Assembly (NCBI GenBank): GCA_013373005.1
Contig: JABXIP010000281.1
Location: 1 to 7,999 of the forward strand
Direction: 5' to 3'
DNA: 7,999 bases
Source of the DNA: Cytophagia bacterium
GTDB lineage: Bacteria > Bacteroidota > Bacteroidia > Cytophagales > Cyclobacteriaceae
The notes beneath the pieces are model-generated. The model was not told the DNA's origin and made no database searches. It saw only the letters and a program-made list of their open reading frames with translations. Below are positions 1 to 6,130 of this stretch, piece after piece. Position 1 is the first letter of the stretch. Every line of letters starts with the position of its first letter. Made by a program: the position numbers and the translations under genes.

Positions 1-500
1 AAGTACATTACTGTGCCCAATAAAATAACGAGCATAAGCACCGTGCCCATAAAAACGGTGATTTTATGTCTGCTGGCTTTGAGTGCCCGAGCCAACTGTT
101 CTCCTTCTCCTACAAAGCGGCCTAGCTTAAGTATTCGGAAAACCCTAAGGAGCCTGAGAGCCCTAATAATCAAAAGATATTGAGAACCAACAAAGATGAG
201 ACTGAGGTATGTAGGCAGAACAGAAAGAAGATCTATTAAGCCGTAGAAGCTGAATATGTACTTCTTTTTAGACTCGGTTACAAAAATTCTTGTGAGATAT
301 TCCAGGCTAAAGAGAACAGTGAAAAACCACTCTGAATATTTAAAGACCTGACCATAGTTTTTGCTGATGCTCGGAACACTCTCCAGCATAACGGCTAAAA
401 CGCTGATGAGGATGGCAATCAACAGAACAACATCGAAAGCTTTGCCTGCAGGGGTGTCTGTTCCGAAGATGATGATATATAGTCTCTTGCGGAAACTCAT
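1..500 (-). CDS. Voltage-sensor ion channel, Kv-type K+ channel (C-terminus beyond window)
   Basis: Inner-membrane cation channel of the six-helix voltage-gated family, probably K+ selective. I translated the minus strand from the ATG at 498-500: 166 codons are open to the window edge. Hydrophobic segments fit S1 (residues ~21-41), S2 (~57-73), S3 (~85-105) and the start of S5 (~145-166). S4 is diagnostic: basic residues recur every third position (R113, R116, R119, R122, K125), the voltage-sensor pattern. Acidic residues in S2 (E67) and S3 (D90) are the usual countercharges. The pore loop, where a T-V-G-Y-G filter would confirm K+ selectivity, lies off the left edge, so selectivity is inferred from family resemblance. 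The start codon overlaps the stop of the upstream MscS gene in an ATGA arrangement, with a purine-rich stretch just before it. This implies one mRNA and translational coupling. A Na+ or non-selective relative is less likely but not excluded. Confidence 0.87.
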   Translation of the reverse strand, partial: MSFRKRLYIIIFGTDTPAGKAFDVVLLIAILISVLAVMLESVPSISKNYGQVFKYSEWFFTVLFSLEYLTRIFVTESKKKYIFSFYGLIDLLSVLPTYLSLIFVGSQYLLIIRALRLLRVFRILKLGRFVGEGEQLARALKASRHKITVFMGTVLMLVILLGTVMY

Positions 501-2125
501 TCTTCTTTCTTCATTCTAAACCAAGGAGCCTGATAATCTTCCGGTAAATATTGCTGAGGAATGGCAGACTGATTGCCATCTCTATGAGCTCCATAGTGCG
601 GAGACATTATTTCTACACCTGCCTCATTGAATTTGTCCTGAATGTTTTTGTGTAGCTCAGAATAGATTGCGGCCATTTTCTGAATTTCGCGGGTTCTGGC
701 ATTCAGCTGATAACTCACATAGAAATCGTCAAGGCTGGTTTGCAAAACAAAAGGATGAGGCTTCTTTTTTACAAACTCTGTAGCCAGAGCCGCATCTACC
801 AATAGCTCATGCACTTGCCTCCATGGAACATCATACCCAATAGTTACTGTAGTGTGAAGAATTAGCCCTTCTTCTTCATTAGCAGTGGTATAATTGATGG
901 TATGGCTACTGATCATCTGAGAATTCGGAATAGTGATGATCTCATTTTTGATGGTCTTAATTTTGGTATTGAGCAGCGCTTTCTCCTTCACATCACCGAT
1001 TACTTCTCCGATTTTTACACGATCACCGATTTTAAACGACCTCATATACGTGATTACTAATCCGGCAATGATATTAGAGAATGCTCCTGCACCTCCCAAG
1101 GCAACAAGCAGACCAAAGAAGGTAGAAACACCTTGAAATATTTTTGAATCAGACATGGGTAACAAAGGCCATATTCCGACAAAGCCAAGCGCTATAAATA
1201 TCCCCTTGACTATGTTGAAAGTAGGTTTGGCCCATTCAGGATAAAAACCATTGATGATCAAGCGTCCCGATGCTACTTCATTACTGAAGAACTTTAGAAG
1301 TTTGATTACATACTTGAGTACAAAAACAATGACCGCGATGAACAGCAGGTTCGGAATAAAGTCTACAACCTTTTGCCCGATACTTAGCAATGGATCTATC
1401 ACATAACCAATCAATGTGTTGGCGATTCCTTGAGTCCAGGGAAATAGTGCAAAAAGAGCTGGTAGGAGTAGATAAACAATGAAGAGTAAAAGGGCATACT
1501 TTAAAACGGAAAGCAGATAACCCGCCAGAGTAATCTGTTTCTCCTCAGTTAATAGTTCGTACTGTTTTATACTAAAACCAGTAAATAGCTTTCCTTTCTG
1601 TCCCCTAAGTTTAAAACTCAGTAATCTGAAAAGGCGGTTATAATATTTAAGACCGAAAATAAAGGCAGCAATAATAAGGATGGCCACCCCAATGTTTACA
1701 AATAGCAGATTGCTGAAAACAGGCTCCTTTTGAGAGAGTTCTTTCTCTAATAAATCGTAATAATATTCTGTTGCACCTTTAAGACTAAGACCTAGCGCTT
1801 TAGCGTCCGCTTGGTTAACAGTCATTAGAATCTTATCGCGAATAATGATGTCATTGACATCATTATTATAGCTAGTCGATAGTGGGGTCAAATCCAACTG
1901 TACTTCCCCCAAATCACTGAGTCTTTTCTTCAGTTGAGTTACCCGCTGTTTTAAGGAGTATGGGCCAATACCGTTGAAAAGAAAAATAGTGGAGTCGGGA
2001 TCTACCGGAACACCTCCCTTTTCAACCATTGGATGGATTTGCTTCTCAACGACAATAGTATCTGGAGCAATAGTAGCCTGTGTAGACTGCCAAAATATGG
2101 CTATGGCAAACAGTAGTGTCTTCAT
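497..2125 (-). CDS. MscS-family small-conductance mechanosensitive ion channel
   Basis: Tension-gated membrane channel that releases solutes on hypo-osmotic shock. The 542-residue protein begins with a probable signal peptide (residues ~1-18). A ~115-residue extracytoplasmic domain follows, with no motif I recognise, then hydrophobic segments near 137-158, 203-228, 258-277 and 304-322. The pore helix at about 333-361 is Gly/Ala-rich (V-A-L-G-G-A-G-A-F-S-N), as in MscS TM3. The beta domain follows at ~362-425, with R-S-F-K-I-G-D-R-V and I-P-N-S-Q, both family hallmarks, and then the alpha/beta C-terminal domain to ~515. E. coli MscS is ~286 residues, so this is an enlarged form with extra N-terminal domain and helices. 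The start is supported by the signal peptide and a promoter-like box 25 bp upstream. There is no Shine-Dalgarno sequence, which is normal in Bacteroidota. Its stop overlaps the start of the downstream ion channel. Confidence 0.93.
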   Translation of the reverse strand: MKTLLFAIAIFWQSTQATIAPDTIVVEKQIHPMVEKGGVPVDPDSTIFLFNGIGPYSLKQRVTQLKKRLSDLGEVQLDLTPLSTSYNNDVNDIIIRDKILMTVNQADAKALGLSLKGATEYYYDLLEKELSQKEPVFSNLLFVNIGVAILIIAAFIFGLKYYNRLFRLLSFKLRGQKGKLFTGFSIKQYELLTEEKQITLAGYLLSVLKYALLLFIVYLLLPALFALFPWTQGIANTLIGYVIDPLLSIGQKVVDFIPNLLFIAVIVFVLKYVIKLLKFFSNEVASGRLIINGFYPEWAKPTFNIVKGIFIALGFVGIWPLLPMSDSKIFQGVSTFFGLLVALGGAGAFSNIIAGLVITYMRSFKIGDRVKIGEVIGDVKEKALLNTKIKTIKNEIITIPNSQMISSHTINYTTANEEEGLILHTTVTIGYDVPWRQVHELLVDAALATEFVKKKPHPFVLQTSLDDFYVSYQLNARTREIQKMAAIYSELHKNIQDKFNEAGVEIMSPHYGAHRDGNQSAIPQQYLPEDYQAPWFRMKKEE

Positions 2126-2149
2126 TCAATTTCAATATAATGCTTTTGG

Positions 2150-2157
2150 CAAAAGTA
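2150..2157 (-). promoter_or_regulatory. Candidate promoter -7 box for the mscS-channel operon
   Basis: Read on the minus strand this is TACTTTTG, an exact fit to the Bacteroidota -7 consensus TAnnTTTG. It lies 25 bp before the MscS start codon and would give a leader of roughly 18 nt. I see no clear TTG -33 element at the usual spacing, so the call rests on one box plus its position between an upstream terminator and the gene. Confidence 0.5.
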
Positions 2158-2242
2158 CATGCCTTTAAAACCCGGCTATAAGAGAATAGTTATGTCCGTG
2201 TTAGACGTAATGCCCTTAAAAAGTCACAGAAAATTTCCGTAT

Positions 2243-2271
2243 AAAAAAACCCTGACGGATAACCGTCAGGG
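2243..2271 (-). terminator. Intrinsic terminator of the kinase-regulator operon
   Basis: On the minus strand a perfect 9-bp stem, CCCTGACGG / CCGTCAGGG with a TTAT loop (2250-2271), is followed directly by seven T residues (2249-2243). It starts about 50 bp past the response-regulator stop codon and about 85 bp before the candidate mscS promoter box. It therefore separates the two transcription units. The plus strand has no T tract after the stem, so it acts in one direction only. Confidence 0.92.
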
Positions 2272-2290
2272 CCAATAAACACACACAATA

Positions 2291-2308
2291 TTCCCGCTAG
2301 CGCGAGAA
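2291..2308 (-). other. Small hairpin in the 3' untranslated region of the response regulator
   Basis: TTCTCGC / GCGGGAA with a GCTA loop on the minus strand gives a 7-bp stem including one G-T wobble. It sits between the regulator stop codon (2320) and the main terminator. No T run follows, so it is not itself a terminator. A role in protecting the mRNA 3' end is possible but unproven. Confidence 0.4.
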
Positions 2309-2319
2309 TTTCTTTAATG

Positions 2320-3045
2320 TTATAAACTCATCATTTCTTTAAAACGAGCGGCTTGTCTGCGGCTTACTTCCACTTTATCGCCACCTCTTAAAACTACCAT
2401 CAATCCACCATTGAACCAAGATTCAATGCTTTCTACCCAGGTAAGGTTGATAATGTGCTTACGGCTGGCGCGGAAAAAAGATCTATCGTCTAGCTTTTCA
2501 TCCAAAGCATTCAAAGACTTATGAATCATTGGCTTAAAGTTGTCGAAGTAAATTTTGATGTAGTTACCATCTGATTCGAACAAGCGAATATTTTCCAACT
2601 TCACAAACCAGCACTTGTCGCCATCTTTTACAAAAACCCTGTCGTTTGGACCTAGTTTCTGAGGCTCAGCTTCGCTGGCTTTAACTTCTTGCTTAGCGTT
2701 TCTGTTAATCAGTTTACTAACCGTTTCTTTCAATCTGTCTGGCTCAATCGGCTTCAACAAATAATCCATTGCATTGTAATCGAATGCCTTTAGGGCATAT
2801 TCGTCATAGGCAGTGGTAAATACTACATCGGGAACGGAATCAAGTGATTCCAATAGTTCAAACCCTGTTTTTCCAGGCATTTGAATATCCAGAAAAAGAA
2901 GATCTGGTTTAAGGCTATTTATTTTCTCCTCAGCATCCTCGGCATTCACAGCTTCGCCAACAATTTCAATCTCCTGAAACTCCTGTAACAGGTTAGTCAG
3001 CTCTTTTCGAGCCAATCTTTCATCATCTACTATTAGTGCTCTCAT
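2320..3045 (-). CDS. LytTR-family DNA-binding response regulator
   Basis: Cytoplasmic transcription factor that receives phosphate from the sensor kinase encoded just upstream. Of its 241 residues, ~1-118 form a CheY-like receiver: acidic pocket D7/D8, phospho-acceptor D53 in F-L-D-I-Q-M-P-G, conserved T77/T78, and K98 in L-L-K-P. A short variable linker (~119-133) leads to a LytTR DNA-binding domain (~134-238). Markers of that domain include the D-R-V-F-V-K-D-G start, L-F-E-S-D-G-N-Y, R-A-S-R-K-H-I-I-N and the closing V-E-V-S-R-R. This is the AlgR/AgrA/LytR architecture and a normal length for it. The gene begins 11 bp after the kinase stop codon and is followed by a strong terminator, so the pair forms a bicistronic operon end. 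The target genes cannot be told from this sequence; autoregulation is common in the family. Confidence 0.96.
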   Translation of the reverse strand: MRALIVDDERLARKELTNLLQEFQEIEIVGEAVNAEDAEEKINSLKPDLLFLDIQMPGKTGFELLESLDSVPDVVFTTAYDEYALKAFDYNAMDYLLKPIEPDRLKETVSKLINRNAKQEVKASEAEPQKLGPNDRVFVKDGDKCWFVKLENIRLFESDGNYIKIYFDNFKPMIHKSLNALDEKLDDRSFFRASRKHIINLTWVESIESWFNGGLMVVLRGGDKVEVSRRQAARFKEMMSL

Positions 3046-3056
3046 AGAATTATCAA

Positions 3057-4112
3057 TTATATGCGCTGAGGTATTTTTACTTCAGTCACAACAAACTTAT
3101 CATTTTCATTATAAATATTAAACGTGGCGGTATCTCCGTAGATCAATTTCAGCCTCTCTCGTGTGTTTATAAGGCCTACACCAGTTCTACCTCCTCCGGC
3201 TTTTTTCTTAACCCCTGACAGCTGCCCACTGTTTCTAATCTTAATAGTGAGCATAGAATCTACCACATTAGATTGAATTTCAATCAGACCGCCTTCCATT
3301 AGGTTCGAAACGCCATGTTTAATGGCATTTTCAACCAATGTCTGAATCATCATTGGCGGAATATCGAAATGATCTGAACGAGGATCTATTTTGTATTTGA
3401 CCTTTAACCTTTCTTCGAATCTAATACTTTCCAGCGCCAGATAATCTTTTACCGTATTTAGCTCATTTCTAAAGTTAACAACTCTCTTCTTATCAGTAAT
3501 GAGTGAGTTTCTCAAAATGTTGGAAAGTTGGGTAATGGCAATTTTAGCTTTCGTTGGTTCTTCGTCTACCAAAGCCCGCATGCTATTGAGTGCATTAAAA
3601 ATGAAATGTGGGTTGAGCTGAGCCTTCAACTGATTAAGGTGCATTTCATTCATGGCTGCCTCATATTTGAGTGAGCGGTTGTTACTTTCCAGGTAATGGT
3701 ACAGGAAGTATACGGTTGACCAGAGTAGAAAGAGAACAACGGAAGTGGCGAATAGCAGAGGAATCTCAGTCTGTAAACTGGGGTCGCTAGGCGTTCTGGT
3801 ACCAAACAAAAAGTATAGACCGAAAGTAATGAGGTTTCCAATAACAGAAGCCAGAATAATTACACCCAGAATTCTTGGTATAACGCGAGAAATGTTGATC
3901 TGAACCCAGCCTCTTTTAATGATGATCTCACGGATAAGGTAGTGTGATAGGAGAAAGAAGAAAAGACTATGTATGGTCAGCTCAATTCGCTGGTTTCTAA
4001 CCACTCTTTCACCCAGCCCTTGAGGGTCGAAACCCTGAGAAATAAAATTGGATAAGAAGTACAATCCCCACCCTGCCAACTGTAGTATCCAATAAAGCCG
4101 TCTCTTTCTCAT
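3057..4112 (-). CDS. LytS/YehU-type membrane sensor histidine kinase
   Basis: Inner-membrane sensor that autophosphorylates and passes phosphate to the LytTR regulator encoded next. The 351-residue protein has four predicted membrane segments (about residues 8-24, 44-60, 76-104, 117-138) with no large extracytoplasmic domain, so the signal is probably sensed in or at the membrane. A short coiled linker precedes the His_kinase domain, where Q-L-N-P-H-F-I-F-N-A-L-N carries the phospho-acceptor H169. The ATPase domain has an N box (V-E-N-A-I-K-H-G, N262) and a G box (G-V-G-L-I-N-T-R-E-R-L, ~311-321). This is the HPK8 layout typical of LytS/YehU relatives. The start is supported by a TAnnTTTG promoter box 20 bp upstream and by the usual basic residues ahead of the first membrane segment. 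The signal is unknown. The ndh gene lies 82 bp upstream on the same strand with no obvious terminator between, so read-through is possible. Confidence 0.95.
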   Translation of the reverse strand: MRKRRLYWILQLAGWGLYFLSNFISQGFDPQGLGERVVRNQRIELTIHSLFFFLLSHYLIREIIIKRGWVQINISRVIPRILGVIILASVIGNLITFGLYFLFGTRTPSDPSLQTEIPLLFATSVVLFLLWSTVYFLYHYLESNNRSLKYEAAMNEMHLNQLKAQLNPHFIFNALNSMRALVDEEPTKAKIAITQLSNILRNSLITDKKRVVNFRNELNTVKDYLALESIRFEERLKVKYKIDPRSDHFDIPPMMIQTLVENAIKHGVSNLMEGGLIEIQSNVVDSMLTIKIRNSGQLSGVKKKAGGGRTGVGLINTRERLKLIYGDTATFNIYNENDKFVVTEVKIPQRI

Positions 4113-4132
4113 TTTCGAAATCGAAAAATAAG

Positions 4133-4155
4133 CAAACTTAGTCTTTCAAGTGAAA
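4133..4155 (-). promoter_or_regulatory. Candidate promoter and inverted repeat upstream of the sensor kinase
   Basis: Minus strand 4140-4133 reads TAAGTTTG, an exact TAnnTTTG -7 box 20 bp before the kinase start. TTG trinucleotides lie 16 and 24 bp further upstream, just outside the usual 17-23 spacing. Immediately upstream of the box is a short inverted repeat, CTTTC-ACTT-GAAAG (4142-4155), placed where a regulator could contact the promoter. The box is fairly convincing; operator function is a guess. Confidence 0.45.
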
Positions 4156-4194
4156 GCAATAATACAAGAGGTAAACAACTAATATGGCTGGAAA

Positions 4195-5511
4195 TCAGAG
4201 CGTATCACCTGACTTGTAGTGCTTGTTTCTTACAAAAGTCCTAATGATCAAGCGAGTACCTCTGTCATAAGTCATATAGTTCCAGAGCCAGTTAGTAAGA
4301 ATTACCAATCTGTTTCGGAAACCTACAATAGACATCAGGTGAACGAACATCCAAACCAACCAGGCGAAGAACCCTCCGAAATGGAATTTGGGAAGATCTA
4401 CTACAGCCTTGTTTCTTCCCACAGTAGCCATGGAGCCTTTATCTTTATACTTGAATGACTTCCAGGCCTTGGCGTCTTTCTTCCCTAAATTCCTGGCCAC
4501 ATTTGTGGCTTGCTGTATGGCTACCGGAGCTACCATAGGATGACCTTTAGGAAATTCTTCAGAATACATACCGGCAATATCGCCCACGGCAAAAATATCC
4601 TGGGTGCCATTCACCCTATTATACTCATCTACCACAATACGCCCTCCTTTCAGGCTTTCTTTCGGCAAACCATCCACTATATTTCCTGTAACACCGGCTG
4701 CCCAAATCACTGTTTTAGAACGAATAGTTGTGCCATCGCTCAATACTACATCTTTGCCATCGTAAGATTTTAGCATAGTATTGAGCCGAACATTAACATC
4801 GAATGCTTCCAGATATTTGGTCGCCTTTTTACTCGACTTTTCAGACATTCCGGCCAGCAGTCGCGGACCTGCATCTATAAGGTGGAGGTTCATGATGTCG
4901 AAATCGATATCCGGGTAATCTTTGGGCAGCACGTGCTTTTTGAGTTCGCCCAGAGCTCCAGCTACTTCAACACCCGTTGGGCCACCACCCACAATGACGA
5001 AGTTGGTTAAGCGGTCTTTCTCTTCCTCTTCGTTTGAAAGCACCGTCTGTTCAAAGTTTTGAAGCAAATGACTTCTTAAATCCAGTGCTTGAGGCACCTG
5101 TTTCATAGGGAAGGTTTTCTCAAACATTTCCTGATCTCCGAAGTAATTGGTTTTTGAACCATTGGCTATGACCAGTAGATCATACTTAAGATCTCCGATG
5201 AGTGTTTTCACATGTTTCTTTTCAGGGTCAATACCGGTAACCCTGGCCATTCTGAAATAGAAGTCTTTATGTTTTTCGAAGAGCTGCCTCAAAGCTCCGG
5301 CAATAGAATCAGGCTCTAGTCCGGCTGTGGCCACCTGGTAAAGCAGGGGCTGAAACGTGTGATAATTATGCCTGTCTAACAGTACGATTTGAAAGTTGGA
5401 ATTTTTCAGAGACTTCACGAGCTGTATTCCGGCAAAACCGCCTCCAATGATTACAATTCGTGGTTTTTTTGATGTTGGAATCTCCAGATGGAGATGGTCG
5501 AAAGGGGACAT
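4195..5511 (-). CDS. ndh: Type II NADH:quinone oxidoreductase (NDH-2)
   Basis: Peripheral membrane flavoprotein that passes electrons from NADH to the quinone pool without pumping ions. The 438-residue protein has two Rossmann dinucleotide folds: the FAD site near residues 19-29 (I-V-I-I-G-G-G-F-A-G) and the NADH site near 172-181 (V-I-V-G-G-G-P-T-G-V-E). Other family marks are H-T-F-Q-P-L-L-Y-Q-V-A-T-A-G-L (~51-65), T-V-I-W-A-A-G-V (~267-274), the FAD-contacting D-I-F-A-V-G-D-I-A-G (~305-314) and A-I-Q-Q-A-T-N-V-A (~331-339) at the quinone side. The C-terminus (~380-425) is rich in Trp and aromatic residues, fitting the amphipathic membrane anchor. Length is normal for NDH-2. The start is set by the short leader before the FAD fold; an AGGA lies about 10 bp upstream. 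An NAD(P)H dehydrogenase with different donor preference is possible. Membrane-anchored NDH-2 remains the best reading. Confidence 0.94.
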   Translation of the reverse strand: MSPFDHLHLEIPTSKKPRIVIIGGGFAGIQLVKSLKNSNFQIVLLDRHNYHTFQPLLYQVATAGLEPDSIAGALRQLFEKHKDFYFRMARVTGIDPEKKHVKTLIGDLKYDLLVIANGSKTNYFGDQEMFEKTFPMKQVPQALDLRSHLLQNFEQTVLSNEEEEKDRLTNFVIVGGGPTGVEVAGALGELKKHVLPKDYPDIDFDIMNLHLIDAGPRLLAGMSEKSSKKATKYLEAFDVNVRLNTMLKSYDGKDVVLSDGTTIRSKTVIWAAGVTGNIVDGLPKESLKGGRIVVDEYNRVNGTQDIFAVGDIAGMYSEEFPKGHPMVAPVAIQQATNVARNLGKKDAKAWKSFKYKDKGSMATVGRNKAVVDLPKFHFGGFFAWLVWMFVHLMSIVGFRNRLVILTNWLWNYMTYDRGTRLIIRTFVRNKHYKSGDTL

Positions 5512-5518
5512 ATATGTC
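5507..5518. repeat. 12-bp perfect palindrome over the ndh start codon
   Basis: GACATATATGTC reads the same on both strands and contains the ndh ATG (5509-5511 on the minus strand). It could be an operator half-site pair or a weak mRNA hairpin at the start codon. AT-rich palindromes of this size also occur by chance, so no function is assigned. Confidence 0.35.
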
Positions 5519-5565
5519 GTTTCCTACTTCAACAACAGCTTATTTTTTTAGGTTCTTAGAAAAGG

Positions 5566-5594
5566 CAAAATTTCGGGAACACGCGGAGGGCAAA
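5566..5594 (-). promoter_or_regulatory. ndh: Candidate ndh promoter
   Basis: On the minus strand TTTG (5594-5591) is followed after 17 bp by AAATTTTG (5573-5566), which matches the Bacteroidota -7 consensus TAnnTTTG except for its first base. Transcription would start near 5559 and leave a leader of about 48 nt. The spacing is within the range reported for flavobacterial promoters. The first-base mismatch keeps confidence low. Confidence 0.33.
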
Positions 5595-5672
5595 AAATGT
5601 TAAAAGAGTAATTATCAATACTTAGATTATAATAGCCAAAAAACCTGGCCGTTATAAAGTCAGAAAAAGGCA

Positions 5673-5744
5673 ATTAAAATCGATGATTGAAGTCAGGCAA
5701 ACGAGCCTGGCGATGAGGTGTTAGATTAAAGTGTTGATTTTAAT
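5673..5744. repeat. Inverted repeat enclosing an internal hairpin
   Basis: Arms ATTAAAATC (5673-5681) and GATTTTAAT (5736-5744) are perfectly complementary over 9 bp. Between them GTCAGGC (5692-5698) pairs with GCCTGGC (5705-5711) around a 6-nt loop, with one T-G wobble in the plus-strand transcript. The two stems would make a compact folded domain. It ends 16 bp before the terminator-like hairpin at 5761. Confidence 0.45.
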
Positions 5745-5760
5745 GTTTTGGTTGAAGATG

Positions 5761-5794
5761 GTGCTGTTCGCGAATGCGGCAGCACTATTTTTTT
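5761..5794 (+). terminator. Plus-strand terminator-like hairpin with no gene upstream
   Basis: GTGCTG (5761-5766) pairs with CAGCAC (5780-5785). An inner CGC/GCG pairing closes a GAAT loop, with a small bulge between the two stems. TA and seven T residues follow on the plus strand (to 5794). The shape fits an intrinsic terminator for plus-strand transcription, yet all recognised genes are on the minus strand and ndh diverges from this point. It may end an unrecognised short RNA, block antisense transcription, or be part of a repeat. Confidence 0.45.
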
Positions 5795-5802
5795 GGTCAT
5801 AC

Positions 5803-5841
5803 TTTATTCAAGGTCTCACTCCAAGTGAGGCCTTGAATGGA
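5803..5841. repeat. Long hairpin repeat
   Basis: TTCAAGG-T-CTCAC (5807-5819) pairs with GTGAG-G-CCTTGAA (5825-5837) around a 5-nt TCCAA loop, 13 bp with one T-G wobble. Four more pairs, two of them wobbles, extend the stem to 5803-5841. No T tract follows on either strand, so it is not a standard terminator. It abuts the interspersed-repeat fragment at 5842. Confidence 0.65.
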
Positions 5842-5870
5842 AAGATTCTTCGGCAAGCTCAGAATGAAAA
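5842..5870. repeat. Fragment resembling a common interspersed intergenic repeat
   Basis: The core TTCTTCGGCAAGCTCAGAAT, with ATTCT/AGAAT ends (5845-5849, 5861-5865), resembles from memory the 'ATTCTTCG...CTCAGAATGA' sequences scattered between genes in many Bacteroidota and other bacteria. Read as protein it gives the telltale spurious L-R-Q-A-Q-N string. Together with the adjacent hairpin it probably forms one repeat unit. Confidence 0.5.
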
Positions 5871-5894
5871 AGGAGATGCTCCCAGCCAAAATCG

Positions 5895-5937
5895 ATGTCC
5901 TCACCAATTCAACCAGTAATAAGCTTGGCAAGGACAT
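5895..5937. repeat. Imperfect inverted repeat
   Basis: ATGTCCT-CA-CCAA (5895-5907) faces TTGG-CA-AGGACAT (5925-5937): 7 bp and 4 bp of pairing separated by a symmetric 2-by-2 mismatch, with a 17-nt loop. No T tract is present on either strand. Confidence 0.45.
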
Positions 5938-5955
5938 TAAGACTAGCGGCTACTT

Positions 5956-6130
5956 CCCTTTGACGAACTTCTGCCATTCCATGCACACTTGCTAGTTTTG
6001 ATACTTCGTTCATTCAACGGTTCGTCAAAGTTTACTGGGGAATTCTGCTGAACTTTGACAAACTGAAACCACCAATTGTTGTTAAAGCTTGAGACTTGAT
6101 GTACTTCCGAAATGGAAGTTTGTCAAAGGG
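5956..6130. repeat. Nested inverted-repeat cluster, four copies of TTTGAC[G/A]AAC
   Basis: Outer arms CCCTTTGACGAACTTC (5956-5971) and GAAGTTTGTCAAAGGG (6115-6130) are complementary at 15 of 16 positions. Inner arms GTTCGTCAAAGTT (6020-6032) and AACTTTGACAAAC (6051-6063) match at 12 of 13. All four share the core TTTGAC[G/A]AAC, in orientations plus, minus, plus, minus. A 6-bp pair, ACTAGC (5942-5947) and GCTAGT (5991-5996), flanks the first copy. The last copy starts 9 bp past the uvrA stop codon. No target-site duplication is evident. The pattern fits a palindromic extragenic repeat cluster or a small non-autonomous element. Confidence 0.7.
6103..6119. repeat. Small hairpin downstream of uvrA
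   Basis: ACTTCC (6103-6108) and GGAAGT (6114-6119) form a 6-bp stem with a 5-nt loop, overlapping the fourth copy of the TTTGAC repeat. On the minus strand it lies about 20 bp past the uvrA stop, but no T run follows, so termination here is doubtful. Confidence 0.4.

Noticed and set aside
2250..2271. Bidirectional terminator serving plus-strand transcription as well
   Set aside because: The plus strand after the stem reads GCCAATAAAC, with no T run, and no plus-strand gene enters it.
4113..4194. Intrinsic terminator for ndh in the gap before the kinase
   Set aside because: The only inverted repeat has 5-bp arms and no T tract after it on the minus strand, so I did not call a terminator.
4219..4773. 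Plus-strand open frames opposite ndh
   Set aside because: They are antisense to intact, conserved NDH-2 sequence, with no family resemblance and no start signals.
5731..5919. Plus-strand open frame of 62 codons in the uvrA-ndh spacer, with a hydrophobic start
   Set aside because: It begins at a GTG with no promoter or ribosome site. It runs through the terminator-like hairpin, the long hairpin and the repeat fragment, and its L-R-Q-A-Q-N string is typical of translated repeats rather than a protein.
5956..6130. A transposon with terminal inverted repeats and a transposase
   Set aside because: The outer repeats could be termini, but there is no coding capacity in 175 bp and no visible target-site duplication. 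Only a non-autonomous or REP-like element can be proposed.
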